This document shows, piece by piece, positions 45,363 through 55,082 of a stretch of DNA of 64,000 bases; position 1 is the stretch's first letter, and each line of letters starts with the position of its first letter. Origin of the DNA: Mastigamoeba balamuthi (lineage: Eukaryota > Evosea > Mastigamoebida > Mastigamoebidae); NCBI GenBank assembly GCA_902651635.1, contig CACRSC010000019.1:206277-270276 (forward strand), read 5' to 3'. The notes beneath the pieces were generated by a model. The model made no database searches. It saw nothing but the letters and a program-made list of their open reading frames with translations, and was not told the origin of the DNA. The position numbers were made by a program, and so were the translations under genes.

Positions 45363-46402
45363 ATGGAGCAATTTGCCCTTGCAGGGGAGCAGTGCCCCGT
45401 CAGTCTGCGTGTATCGACCACAAACATCGTCAGGGGCAGGCACTTCGAGGTGCGCCGGCTGCCCCGCCCACCCCGCGCGATGCCCCATGCGGGCGTGGGG
45501 GCGGCGCCACGGGAGAAAACACGTTCGGGCCGTTTGTTATCGGTCGACTAATATGGCACTCGCAAACGACTTGGAGAAAAGGTCGTCTGCCTCGCCCGCG
45601 CCGAGTGGATGTCCGCCAACGGCATCGAGCGCGAGAGCATACGCAACGCCGGCGTGCGCTCGCAGGTGCTCCTCGAGGGGTCCGAGGACGGTCCGCGTGC
45701 GCTCCCAAACGCCCGCTCCCGCGTTGTGGTGTTTTTGGGTGTTCCCTTCCTCTCTGGTGGGACTTGGGCTTTCCGGCTGCCTTAACCGCCGCTCGCCAGC
45801 GCTGAAGCCCTGCCCGCGCTGCTGCGTCCCGCGCCACAGGCAGAACGTCGTCGTGTCCCCGGACATGGCCGAGAGCCCCGAGGCTGCGCCAGGGTTTCGT
45901 CTGTTTCGCTTCTCACGGTGTCGCTCGTGCGCAAAAAAAACGAAAGCCCGTGGCCTCCGATTAGAGCTCCGACTCAACGCCGACGGCGCCGCTCCGCAGG
46001 TACTGCAACTCGTCGCGGCTGCACCTGGGCGGGAGGGTGGTCATCGTGTTCCGGATCGTCGGCAGCGCGGGGGTGGAGCTGGCGCGGGCGCAGACTGAGC
46101 CCGTAGTGCTGCACGCCAAGACCAACTACGTCCCGATACCCCGGACCCTCAAGTGGAAGGACAGCGTGCCCAGAGCAGGCGCCTCCTCTCCAGAGGGCGG
46201 GCGCGGGGATGCGCGGGAAGCCGGGACCCCCCAGGAGGAGCTCCACCCAGAGCCAGGCGAGGGGCGGCTTACTCAGCGCAGGAGCGACCTCGAGAGCGAG
46301 GTCCGGGCTCTGCAAGCACTGCAGGAAGAGCAGCTTGCCAGGATCAGAGATCTCGACAGGGCTTTGCGCAGTGGCACCTCTCCCGCTCCCAAAGCCCGCT
46401 AG
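45363..46402 (+). CDS. Putative Ig-fold, Cys-rich DNA-binding protein (p53/STAT/Spt23-like)
   Basis: Four exons (45363-45449, 45582-45696, 45800-45893, 46000-46402) splice in consistent phases to 232 aa. The order is: a beta-rich start (CPVSLRVSTTNIVRGRHFEV), SQVLLEGSEDG, a Cys/His/Arg cluster (PCPRCCVPRHRQ), a YCNSS segment, then RVVIVFRIVGSAGVELARAQ and VVLHAKTNYVPIPR. This succession of strands with a CxxC cluster followed by YC and a hydrophobic strand resembles the Ig-like DNA-binding domains of fungal Spt23/Mga2, amoebozoan CudA/STAT-like factors and p53. I could not decide between them by eye. A C-terminal coiled coil (LESEVRALQALQEEQLARIRDL) could dimerise. The first exon may be preceded by another. 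Family assignment is tentative; the exon chain is better supported. Confidence 0.6.
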
Positions 46403-46805
46403 TGCCTTCGGCCGCCAGCACGCCCTGGGCAGCAATGTTCACTGAAAACAGGATCCTTTTTTCAGGGGGCCCCTTCAGAGCTACACGGGCCCGTGAAGCT
46501 CCGATGGGTGCTAGACGTCGTATTCCTAGGCGCTGGCCGCGGAAGTGTGGTGATGGCCCAGCTGTCCGGTGCTGTGATATGCCCGGGGTACAGAACAAGG
46601 GAAGCAGACAACTCTTCATGCCTCGCTCGCCGCGGGCAGAGCTCAGAGGGGCACCACCAGAATCGAGTGTGGGCTGCACATCTTTAAGCAACGGTGGTGT
46701 TCTCGTCAGTGGTTGTGCGTGCGTGGTGGCGTTCCGGAAGCTAAGGAAGTCAGACCTCTCACTCTCTCACTCTCACAGGTGTGTGTTAGGTACTTTTTAG
46801 TTGTG
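46403..46805. other. Intergenic region between convergent genes
   Basis: About 400 nt with a CT-rich microsatellite at about 46757-46782. No coding content recognised. Confidence 0.5.
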
Positions 46806-49800
46806 TCAAAAATCGCAGGACTTCTTGGTGCCCTTCCACATGTTCTCGTTGGCCTTGAGGTTCGTCATGATGTCGCTGGCTATCCCCGGGACCACGGGGG
46901 CAATGTGCTCCGCCATGGGCTGCACGATGAACTTGATGAACGACTCCTGGCAGCCCGCGCTGTCCGACTGGCTCCTGTCCATGAACTTGGACACGGGCAT
47001 CCGCGAGGCGCGCTCGCGGTCGCCCTGGCAGTAGAACTCCTCCATGACTCGCTGCGCCCACCTGTACGCCGCGCCCCACGGCCTCGTGGGGTTGGAGATG
47101 TCCGCGAACTTGATGAACATCTTCATCAGCATTAGGCGCTGGGGCTTGGTCCCCGTGAAGCCGCCCGACGTCATCAGCGTCGAGTACTGCGAGACGATCT
47201 CGATGTGCCTCGTCATGTCCGTCGCCAGCACGAGGTCGACGACCGTGTTGTGCAGCTCGTTGGCGTCCTCGTTGGACAGCTTCTTGGTGGCGAAGTTGCA
47301 CCAGTCCTCGAGGAACAGCAGCCGCATCGACTCGGCCGCGTGCATGTTCTCGAGGATGCTGACGCCGTTGTACTTGTAGAACAGCGGGTCCTGCGACGCC
47401 TTGAGGAAGTTGGCGTTGAGCCCCCCGTGGCCAAAGTCATGCACGAGGGCGCCGACGATCAGCGAGAGCTTTTCGATCTTGGAGAACACGACCTTGTCGC
47501 ACGAGGCGATCAGCGCGCTGACGGCCTGCACGACGTCGGCCGCGTGCAGCGCGTTGTGGTACTGGTTGTTGATGTTGTATCCCCTCGAGATGGTCCGCAC
47601 GAACGTGACGACCTTGCGGCGCGGGAGCCCCAGCGAGTTGATCAGGTCGTGGCGGTCCAGCGCGATCATCGCCGCGAGCTCGAGCAGCGAGGCCTGCGAG
47701 TTGCCCGAGGCGACGACCTGCTGGCACTGCCCGAGCTCCTCCGAGCAGGCGTCGACGTTCTTGAGCTCCTCGACGTCGAACAGCCACGAGTCGAAGCCCA
47801 CGGGCGTCGTGTAGCCCGAGAGCTTGATCGTGACCTGCGTGCTGTCGATCGACGACGGCGCGTCGGTGATCATCTCCAGTAGCAGCTGGGTCGACGAGTC
47901 GAACATCACGAGGACCTTCTGGAACCGCGTCGAGTCGCCGACGGGCACGCCCATCTCCGAGCCCGCGTCGCTCGCGTCCTGCAGCGCCTCGCAGCCCACG
48001 AGCTCGCTGCCCGTCTTGCTCGCCGAGTCGTCGTTGCCGCGGACGAGCATGTCGACGAGGAACTCGCCGGCGCCGCCCTCGAGCCCCAGCTGCGCGATGG
48101 CCGCCTTGGCGGTCGAGTCGATGCGGTAGAGCTTGTTCGAGGCGATGAGCGCGACGATGCGGATGATCTCCTCGCGGTCGGGGCGGGACAGCTTCCTCTT
48201 GTCCTTGATGCGCATCAGCGAGCGCACGACGTCCTCGGACGGGGTGCCCAGCAGCTTGACCTGCGCGACGCTGCCCAGCTGGCTCTCGAGCTCCTTGATC
48301 CGCTGGTGCGACCGCGCCGAGATGAACAGCGTCAGGCCGCCGATCGTCAGCATGATCGCGAAGACGACGGGCAGCGCGATGACGAGGACGAGCCTGAGCG
48401 TCGCGCTGTCGTCCTTGGGCGTCGGGAAGATGACCTCCTTGAGGACGAAGAAGAACACGCGCCAGTTGATCGACGACAGCTCCTGGCTGAACACCGCGTA
48501 GACCTCGTCGGCGACGGTGATCTGGATCCAGTCGCGCATGATGCCCAGCGAGTCGCCCGCGTCGGTCCTGTTGAGCATCGGCAGCAGCACGCCGCCGGCG
48601 ACGCCCGCGATCGAGCACACCTCGGACGAGCTGCAGCCGCCCCCGCCGATGATCTTGTCGATGCCGTCCATCGACCCCGCGAAGATGTCACCGTTATCGG
48701 TCGTCACGACCATGATGAGGTTCGCCTCGGACGTGTTGGCCAGCCGGTTGAAGTACGAGATGGACGCGGCCATGTAGACGCCCGTATAGGCCCCGCCGAC
48801 GTACTCGCCGTCGACGCCGAACGCGGGCACCCCGCACGCGACGGCCGGCATCTGCGTCACGGCGTCGACGAAGGGCGCGGTCCACGCGGGCGAGGCGTCG
48901 CCGGTGAGCGCCCGCGGGTACACGAGCGACTCGAACTTGTTGCCGCTCTTGTAGAGCTGCGCGATCGTCACGTTGAGCGCCGCCAGCGACATCGTGTCCG
49001 TGGGCGGCGGCACCCAGACGGCGCCCCAGTCCCTCAGCACGCCGTAGTTGCCGTCGCCGCGGCCGAACCACCACATGGGGGCGATGGGGCTCTTGAGGGC
49101 CGCGACGGCCGCCACGGGGTCCAGGTACCTCGTCAGCCGCCTCCCGAAGATGATCTCGCAGGCCCTGTTGCACGGCATGCACTCGTGCCCCGGGGGGGCA
49201 GCCCTCGCCGCCGCCGTCTCGTTGCAGAACAGCTCCCACGCCTTCCTGTGCCCAGAGCCGACAGTTGGAAACGGAAAAATGCACCGAATGGAAGGAAAGA
49301 AGAAAAAATGGAGTGGAATAAAATGTGCGAAAAGCGAAAGCGGCGAGGTGATGTCACCTGCAGACGCAGTCGCCGCCCAGGGTGGCTGCGAGCGGGGCCA
49401 CGGGGTCCGTCGTGAGCGCGTTGGTGGTCGCGTGCCACTCGGAGAAGCGCGAGGGGCGCTGGTCGAAGAGGAGCGGCTGCTGGCCGCCCGCGTAGGTGAG
49501 GCCGTCGAGGCCCACAGAGTCGTCGAGGATCCCTGGCGTCCTGGCGGCCATCCCGGCGACCTTGGCCATCGTGCTGGCCCCGGAGACGAGGTCCTCGACG
49601 AGCGTGTTGATGTCGTTGGTGATGGAGATCATGTTGCCCTGTATCTTGTTCTGCACGGCCGAGGCAGCGCTGCTCCTGCGGGAGTGCCATACGGTCATCC
49701 GCGAACACTGGAGGGGATGCAAAAATAGAACACTGCATTCTCACTCTCCCACACGGAAAGACCACCAACGGCGAGGGCGCAGGGTGGGCAGGGGGCCGGC

Positions 49801-49905
49801 AGGGGCTCACAGTATAGCGCAGGAAGCGCGTGGGACCAGCAGGAGGACGAACGCGGCGGACAGGGCCGCACGGGCAGACCGGCATCGAGATGAGCGTTGC
49901 TGCAT
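46806..49905 (-). CDS. Transmembrane sensor cyclic-nucleotide phosphodiesterase (class I HD type)
   Basis: Three exons (49905-49811, 49675-49358, 49245-46806) splice to 950 aa. The Met at 49905 gives a signal anchor (LSAAFVLLLVPRASCAIL). Residues about 32-380 are extracellular and resemble a double CACHE ligand-binding domain. A second membrane helix (about 48400-48330, VLVIALPVVFAIMLTIGGL) leads to a short coiled coil, a linker, and the PDE domain. The PDE signature is complete: YHNALHAADV (catalytic His, about residue 700), LVHDFGHGG (metal ligands) and FADISNPTRPW. Class I PDEs hydrolyse cAMP and/or cGMP. A CACHE-PDE fusion would let an external small molecule control cyclic-nucleotide breakdown directly. 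It pairs logically with the cyclase at 14.5-18.1 kb. The exon 2 acceptor was chosen by phase. Confidence 0.92.
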
Positions 49906-50652
49906 TCCCAAGGGCGTGTGCGATAGAGAGCTCTCGTCTCGGCCAGCAGCAAGTCTCGAGGAGGTCGTGGCCCAAACGACAGCGGGGCAGAAGAGGGGGT
50001 GGATGCGGGAGGGGACGCAGGAGGCTGTGGGGGAAGAGGTGGTGAGAGTAGGGGGCGGAATGGAGGAAGCCAAGTGCAGGGCCCCTTTAGCGGTAGCGAA
50101 ATAGATTATGCACCGGGTGAGCTGTGAGATGGGCTGCTGCGTAAAATAAGTTGAGACCGCAGTGCTCACGACGACTCTGCGATGCGCAATCGGGAAGCGA
50201 ATGGAATCGAAAAAGGCCCGGGCGCAGAAGAGAAGCGCCATCGACACAGGCTCCGCAGTTCTCCCGAAACGGCAACGCAGCGAGGCCCGGCAGATGGGGG
50301 TGGCCGGAACGGGCACCAGAGGACTTTGTTCCCTCTGGAAAAACTCCCAAAGCGGAGGTCCCTATGGATTTCCCGCGGGCTGCACGTGCCCAGCCCATCG
50401 CCCGAGCGCCCCGGCTCTGCTCGCTGGCCGTGGCGTCTCGAGGGGTGGACGCGAGACCAGAGTCCTTGTTTTTCCAGTGAGTTTTTCCGGTTACCCACAA
50501 CCACGGTAAGCGGACCACGCGGTCCCTCAGCTCCATAAATAGACCCCGGCTGCGCAGGAATGCCAGAACGGCGTGCGGACACCGGGGTGACGCAGGAGTC
50601 ACGGCAGGGCCCCGGGCAGCTCGCGCTATGTACAGGGCTTCTCCCACGCTCC
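49906..50652. other. Intergenic region, nothing recognised
   Basis: About 750 nt upstream of the PDE start and downstream of the zinc-finger gene. A CATAAATAG string occurs at about 50534. Open minus-strand frames have no recognisable content. Confidence 0.45.
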
Positions 50653-51481
50653 CTAGGCCGGCGGCAGGGGGTACCCAGGGGGGTAGTACTGGTTGTAGGG
50701 GCAGCCGCCAGCAGCGGGGCTGGCGTCCCACCAGCCCGCGGCGGTGGCCACGGCAGCGCTGCCGCTCCCAAGCGAGGGCACCGGCACGAGCGCTGGCAGG
50801 CGCGCGGCAGGAGCGGGCGCGGAGGTGCCGAGGAGGGACAGGACGCAGGGCAGGCAGAGGTCGAACCTGCAGGCGGCGCAGTGCCAGGCTGGGAAGGGCC
50901 CAGGCGACGTGTCGCAGGCGTCGCAGCGGTAGCGGCCCGAGCTGTACTCGAGCTCGTCTCCGCACGACACCCTCGCCAGCTGGTGCCCGCCCTCGCAGCG
51001 CAGCAGGTCCTGCGCCCGCCCACCCGCCCAGCAGGGGTCAGAGTCGGCACGCTACGGTCCGAGCCGGGGAAGGGAGTGCAAGCGGGAGGCGAACGACGAA
51101 TATCCCGATAAATACCCCGATGGCAGGACGGGAAAAAAGAAGAACCAGCCCCGGTTGAAGAATATCCCGATGAATATACCGATGGCAGGAAGGGGAAAAG
51201 GAAGGAACCCGCAAAACGCAACTGCCGCCGGAGAATTCACGCGGCCAAGCAAAGGAGAGACAGGGGGGAGGTGTGTGGGGGCGGCGGACAGCGCAGGAGG
51301 AGGCGCAGTCGATGCAGAGGTCGTAGCCGCACGGGGCGCAGTGCGCAGAGAGCGAGTCGGCCGCCTGGAATCTGCGGCGGCACTTGTCGCAGACGAAGCC
51401 GTGGGCGTACGGCGCGCCGTGCAGCAGCCTGATCTCCGAGAGCGCCAGCACGCCGAGGTCGTGCCCGCGGGCGCAGGGAAC
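50653..51481 (-). CDS. DC1/C1-like zinc-finger protein (partial model)
   Basis: Two exons are supported. The first (51481 to about 51285) encodes VPCARGHDLGVL ... HGFVCDKCRRRFQ ... CAPCGYDLCIDCASSC. The second (about 51022-50653) encodes DLLRCEGGHQLARVSCGDEL ... YRCDACDTSPGPFPAWHCAACRFDLCLPC and a Pro/Tyr-rich tail. Each is one DC1/C1-like module (Cys-x2-GH ... CxxC ... C/HxxC ... CxxC) that should bind two zinc ions. The exons are separated by a roughly 260-nt intron carrying a direct repeat. The acceptor before Val-Pro-Cys (ATTCCAG) shows that an upstream exon exists, probably within 51490-51750, but I cannot place its start. Function unknown; lipid, redox or protein binding is possible. 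Confidence 0.6.
51096..51210. repeat. Direct repeat within an intron
   Basis: Two copies of about 50 nt (51096-51146 and 51159-51210), each reading gaatatcccgat.aata...cgatggcagga and then an A/G-rich tail, spaced about 63 nt apart. Confidence 0.8.
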
Positions 51482-51991
51482 CTGGAATTCCCAGATATTT
51501 ATCGGATTCAGATACACCAGATTCAGAGATTCCCGCGGGCATTGCCCAACGGTGGCGCGGCGCCCCCAACGCGGAATCGACGGACGGGCGCGGGCAGAAA
51601 ACAGAGGCCGCGCAGAAGAAACGAGGGGGGACCAGGGTGGCTGTGGAGAGGCGCTGGCAGTACCGATAGCTGAGACATCGCTGCGCGCACCACGCTCCGC
51701 AGTGCCAGTGCGAACCAAAGGGCACGTAATAATGAAGTGATAAGATTCTGCGGGATTTTCAGCCGGGGTGGGCGTCACGTATGCAATTGTATCCGATCTG
51801 GAAACTTCAACCCTCAGATGCCCGCCTCTGCCCCCCCGGCGTGTTCCAACGCAGATGAGGGGTGGTTGGCTGGTGTCTTTGTTGCTTTGTGTTCTTTAGC
51901 GTGATACATCTGCCTGTAGGGCATTTTCACCATTTCACTAGACACTGTGTACATAGAAATACAGAGGCACGTCTAACGCGACGTGTGGGTC
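51482..51991. other. Spacer between the zinc-finger and ThDP-enzyme genes
   Basis: Contains the probable unseen first exon of the zinc-finger gene (minus strand, 51490-51750) and then the 5' flank of that gene and 3' flank of the ThDP gene. At 51494 the string gatatttatcggattc is close to the reverse complement of the intronic repeat core at 51098. Confidence 0.4.
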
Positions 51992-54302
51992 TTAGCGCTG
52001 GCAGCTCAGCGCCCTCCCGCGAGGGGTAACGATCTGCTGGATGCGGTTCTCGAGGGCGGCGGGTGCGCGGCGGGCGGTCTTGATGTCGATGACGCAGGGG
52101 CACTTGCAGGCGAGGGCCTCAGTGATGGCAGCCCTGATGTCCTGGGGCTTGCGCACCGACCAGCCCCTGGCGCCGTAGGCCTCGGCCAGCTTGGCGAAGT
52201 CCACCGGGGGCGTGTTGCCGATGGTGGACGAGACGCCCATGAGCAGCTTGGAGCCGAAGTGGACCATGGCCTGCATGCTGTTGTTCTCGATGATGTAGAC
52301 GATCGGCAGGCGCTTCTCGACGGCAGTGACGACCTCCATGCCGTTCATGAGGAACGACCCGTCGCCCGCCACGGCGATGACGGGCCTCCCCGGGTAGTTC
52401 ATCGCGATGCCGATGACCCCAGCGGTGACCTGGCCCATGCTGGCCCAGCTGTTCTCGATGAAGAACTCCTGGCCCTCCTTGCCGACGATGAGCCCCATGT
52501 TCAGGAACGCCGAGCCGATGTCGACGGCGACGACGGCGTCGGCGGGCAGCACGGCCCCCAGCTCGGCCTTGACCCTGGCGCTCTCGATGGGAACGGCATC
52601 CGAGTGGCTGAGCGCGACCTCGTAGTCTGTGTGCGTCGAGGGCCTCGGGGGATCGATCTTCCTCCACACCGAGTTGGAGTCGCCTTCCGTGCGCATGAAC
52701 GCGCGGTAGATGGCCGTCACGAGCGCCGCGGCGTCGCCGATAAGCGTGACGCGGGCCGTGTGGTAGCGGAGGGCGATCAGCTCGTCGATGTCGATGCGGA
52801 TGATGTCGTGCGTGTGGCCGTAGTTGCGGGCGATGGGAAGCGTCGACTCGGAGAGCGAGCTGCCGACGACCAGGATGACGTCAGCGCCCTCGACGACGCT
52901 CAGCGCGTTCTTAGTCCCGCCAAAGAACAGCATCCCCGACGACAGCCTCCTGCACTCGGGGTAGAGGTTCTTGCCGAACGCCGACGTGACGACAGCACAC
53001 GGGACGGCCTCGGCCAGCTGGGCGACCTGCCCCTCGGCCCCGGACAGCCTGACGCCGTTGCCGATAATCATGACGGGGCGGCGGGCGTGGCGCAGCATCC
53101 ACGCGGTCCTCGTGATGTCCTCCTGCGGCGGCACGCAGATGCGGGGCGATGGCTGGACCCACATGGGGAACGGGTTCACCGTGGTTTCCCAGTAGTCGTG
53201 GGGCACGTGCAGCGCCGCCGGGCCCTTCCGGCCCGATAACATCGCGCCGAGCGAGTGCGATAACAGCCCGGCGAAGCGCTCGGGGCGCGAGACGAACATG
53301 GAGCTCTTGGTGACGGTGCTGTAGAGCTCGATCTGGTCCTGCTCCTTGTCCATCTCCTGCAGCGTCCCGAAGCCGCTCTTCTCGCTGACGGTGGTCCCGC
53401 AGATGCACAGGACGGGCTGCGAGCACTTCTTGGCGAGCATGACGCCGTTGATCATGTTGAGGACGCCGGGCCCCGACGTGGCCGCGAGCACGCAGGGGCG
53501 CCTCGAGGTCATCGAGTAGAACGTCGCCTGGAACGCCGCGCTCTCCTCGTGCTTGGAGCAGACGACGTTGAGCCCCATGGCCTCTGCCATGTCGAAGAGC
53601 GACCCGATGTTGCCGCCGCTGACACCGAAGATCGTGTCGATGCCCGCGGACCGCAGGAAGTCGAGCGTGCGGGCCACCAGCGAGAAGGGCTTGAACGGCA
53701 GCGTCTTGTTGCGCTCAAACTCCGGCGACGTGGGCGCCGTCCAGCGCTTGGGGTCCGCCGCCAGCGCCTCGAGCAGCTTGCCGAACGGCGTCTGCGACAC
53801 GCGCTTGCTGACGAGCCCCTCGCTGTCGTACTGGAAGTACTGTATGTACTCGATCTCGAACCGCGTTCCCACGGGCTCGAACCCGCAGATCGGCTTGGCG
53901 GTGTGCGTGCCCTGGGCGATGGGGGGAAAGGCGGGCGGAGGTCAGCGGTTGAGTCGCCCCGGGGCGTGGGCCTTTTGGGAGAAATGCCAGGGGGAAAAGA
54001 CACGGAACGTTCTCCCCCTAAAAATAGTGTCCTGAAAGAGCACTGTGTCGCACTGTGATGCGGTTGAGCATGAAGGCTGTCATGGCCTTCTCGTTGGTCG
54101 CCGTCGAGACGGTGCAGAACTGGACGTCGGGGCAGGCCTCGCGGATCAAGGCGATGGCCTCGGTGGGAGTCCGCACGCCGTGCTTGACGAGGTCCGGGTC
54201 GTCGGCGACGAAGGCGGGGCTGAACAGCGCGGCCACCTTGTCCATCTCGCCCGCGTTGGCCACGCGCATGAGCTCTGCCAGGCGGCTCTCGATAGTCGTC
54301 AT
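51992..54302 (-). CDS. SnoaL/NTF2-like domain fused to an acetolactate-synthase-type ThDP enzyme
   Basis: Exons 54302-54054 and 53911-51992 join in phase 0 (ATC-ACA|GTGCGA to CAG|GGCACG), giving 722 aa. Residues 1-125 form a SnoaL-like/NTF2-like cone: an ESRLAELMRVANAGEMDKVA helix, a VQFCTVSTATNEK strand and GTHTAKPICGFEPVGTRFEI. Residues about 150-710 are a complete ThDP enzyme: CSKHEESAAFQA with the catalytic Glu (about residue 202), a central domain, and GDGSFLMNGMEVVTAVEKRL ending in ENN, the ThDP/Mg motif (about residue 598). Relatives include acetolactate synthase, benzoylformate decarboxylase and oxalyl-CoA decarboxylase; the substrate cannot be told. The fusion is real at sequence level because the splice point lies inside the SnoaL domain. 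An in-frame Met lies upstream at 54380. Confidence 0.88.
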
Positions 54303-54383
54303 AGTGTCCTTGGCTGTGGGGTTGTGCGTAGGCTTACAGAGAATACAGGGGAGTGATGTATGGGGAAGAGAATAATGCACACG

Positions 54384-54394
54384 CTTATTTTATA
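54384..54394 (-). promoter_or_regulatory. TATA-like element upstream of the SnoaL-ThDP gene
   Basis: On the minus strand the string reads TATAAAATAAG, about 85 nt upstream of the start codon, in an isolated AT-rich patch. Confidence 0.45.
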
Positions 54395-55082
54395 ATAAGA
54401 TGACGTGGAGCCCGTGGGGGCGTCCCCCCAGACTGGCAGCGGTGGGGATCCGCAGCCGATGACGCGGAGCGATTTTTCGGGAGGCGAGCGCATGTGGAAA
54501 AAGTCTGGCTTATTCCTCAACACGAACAGCGCCGAGAACGAGTGAGCATTGTCACTTTTTGACGCTTCAGCATCCGGCACTGCCGGGATTGGCAGTAATG
54601 CGCCCCCAACATTCCGCAAAAATGCAGGAAATGCCAATGTGGAAAAACTGGCAGGACTGGCCCCGCCGCCGGCCGTCCGGCCTGCGGGGGATGGTCCGGC
54701 CCGAGGCCGGCCGCACGACGACGGAGTCTGCGGCGTGGAGCAGAGGGCATTGCGTCCAACGCGGAAATGAACCGCCGAATGCCGGTGAATGCAACTATCG
54801 CCTTCCGAGTCTGGAGTACGAAGCCCTTTCCGCGGACAAAGAAAAACCCCTGACCTGACCGCCATACGAGCGCCAGGGGCACGGCAGTCTGCGAAAGGAG
54901 TGTCCCGGACCTCAATGTCGCAGCAGCGCGCTCGATGGACGCGCTTGTATGGGGAGGATTATTATTTCGACACTCCCTGGTAATTACATCTGACCATTCG
55001 GCGAAGATATTTGTACCGGGGCCAAAATGAAAGAACAAATATCAAGTGAAAAATCAAAACATAACAAAACCGCAACACCCAA
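54395..55082. other. Intergenic region between divergent ThDP-enzyme and aminopeptidase genes
   Basis: About 690 nt with no recognised gene. The last 60 nt before the aminopeptidase start are A-rich, likely 5' UTR or core promoter. Confidence 0.5.
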
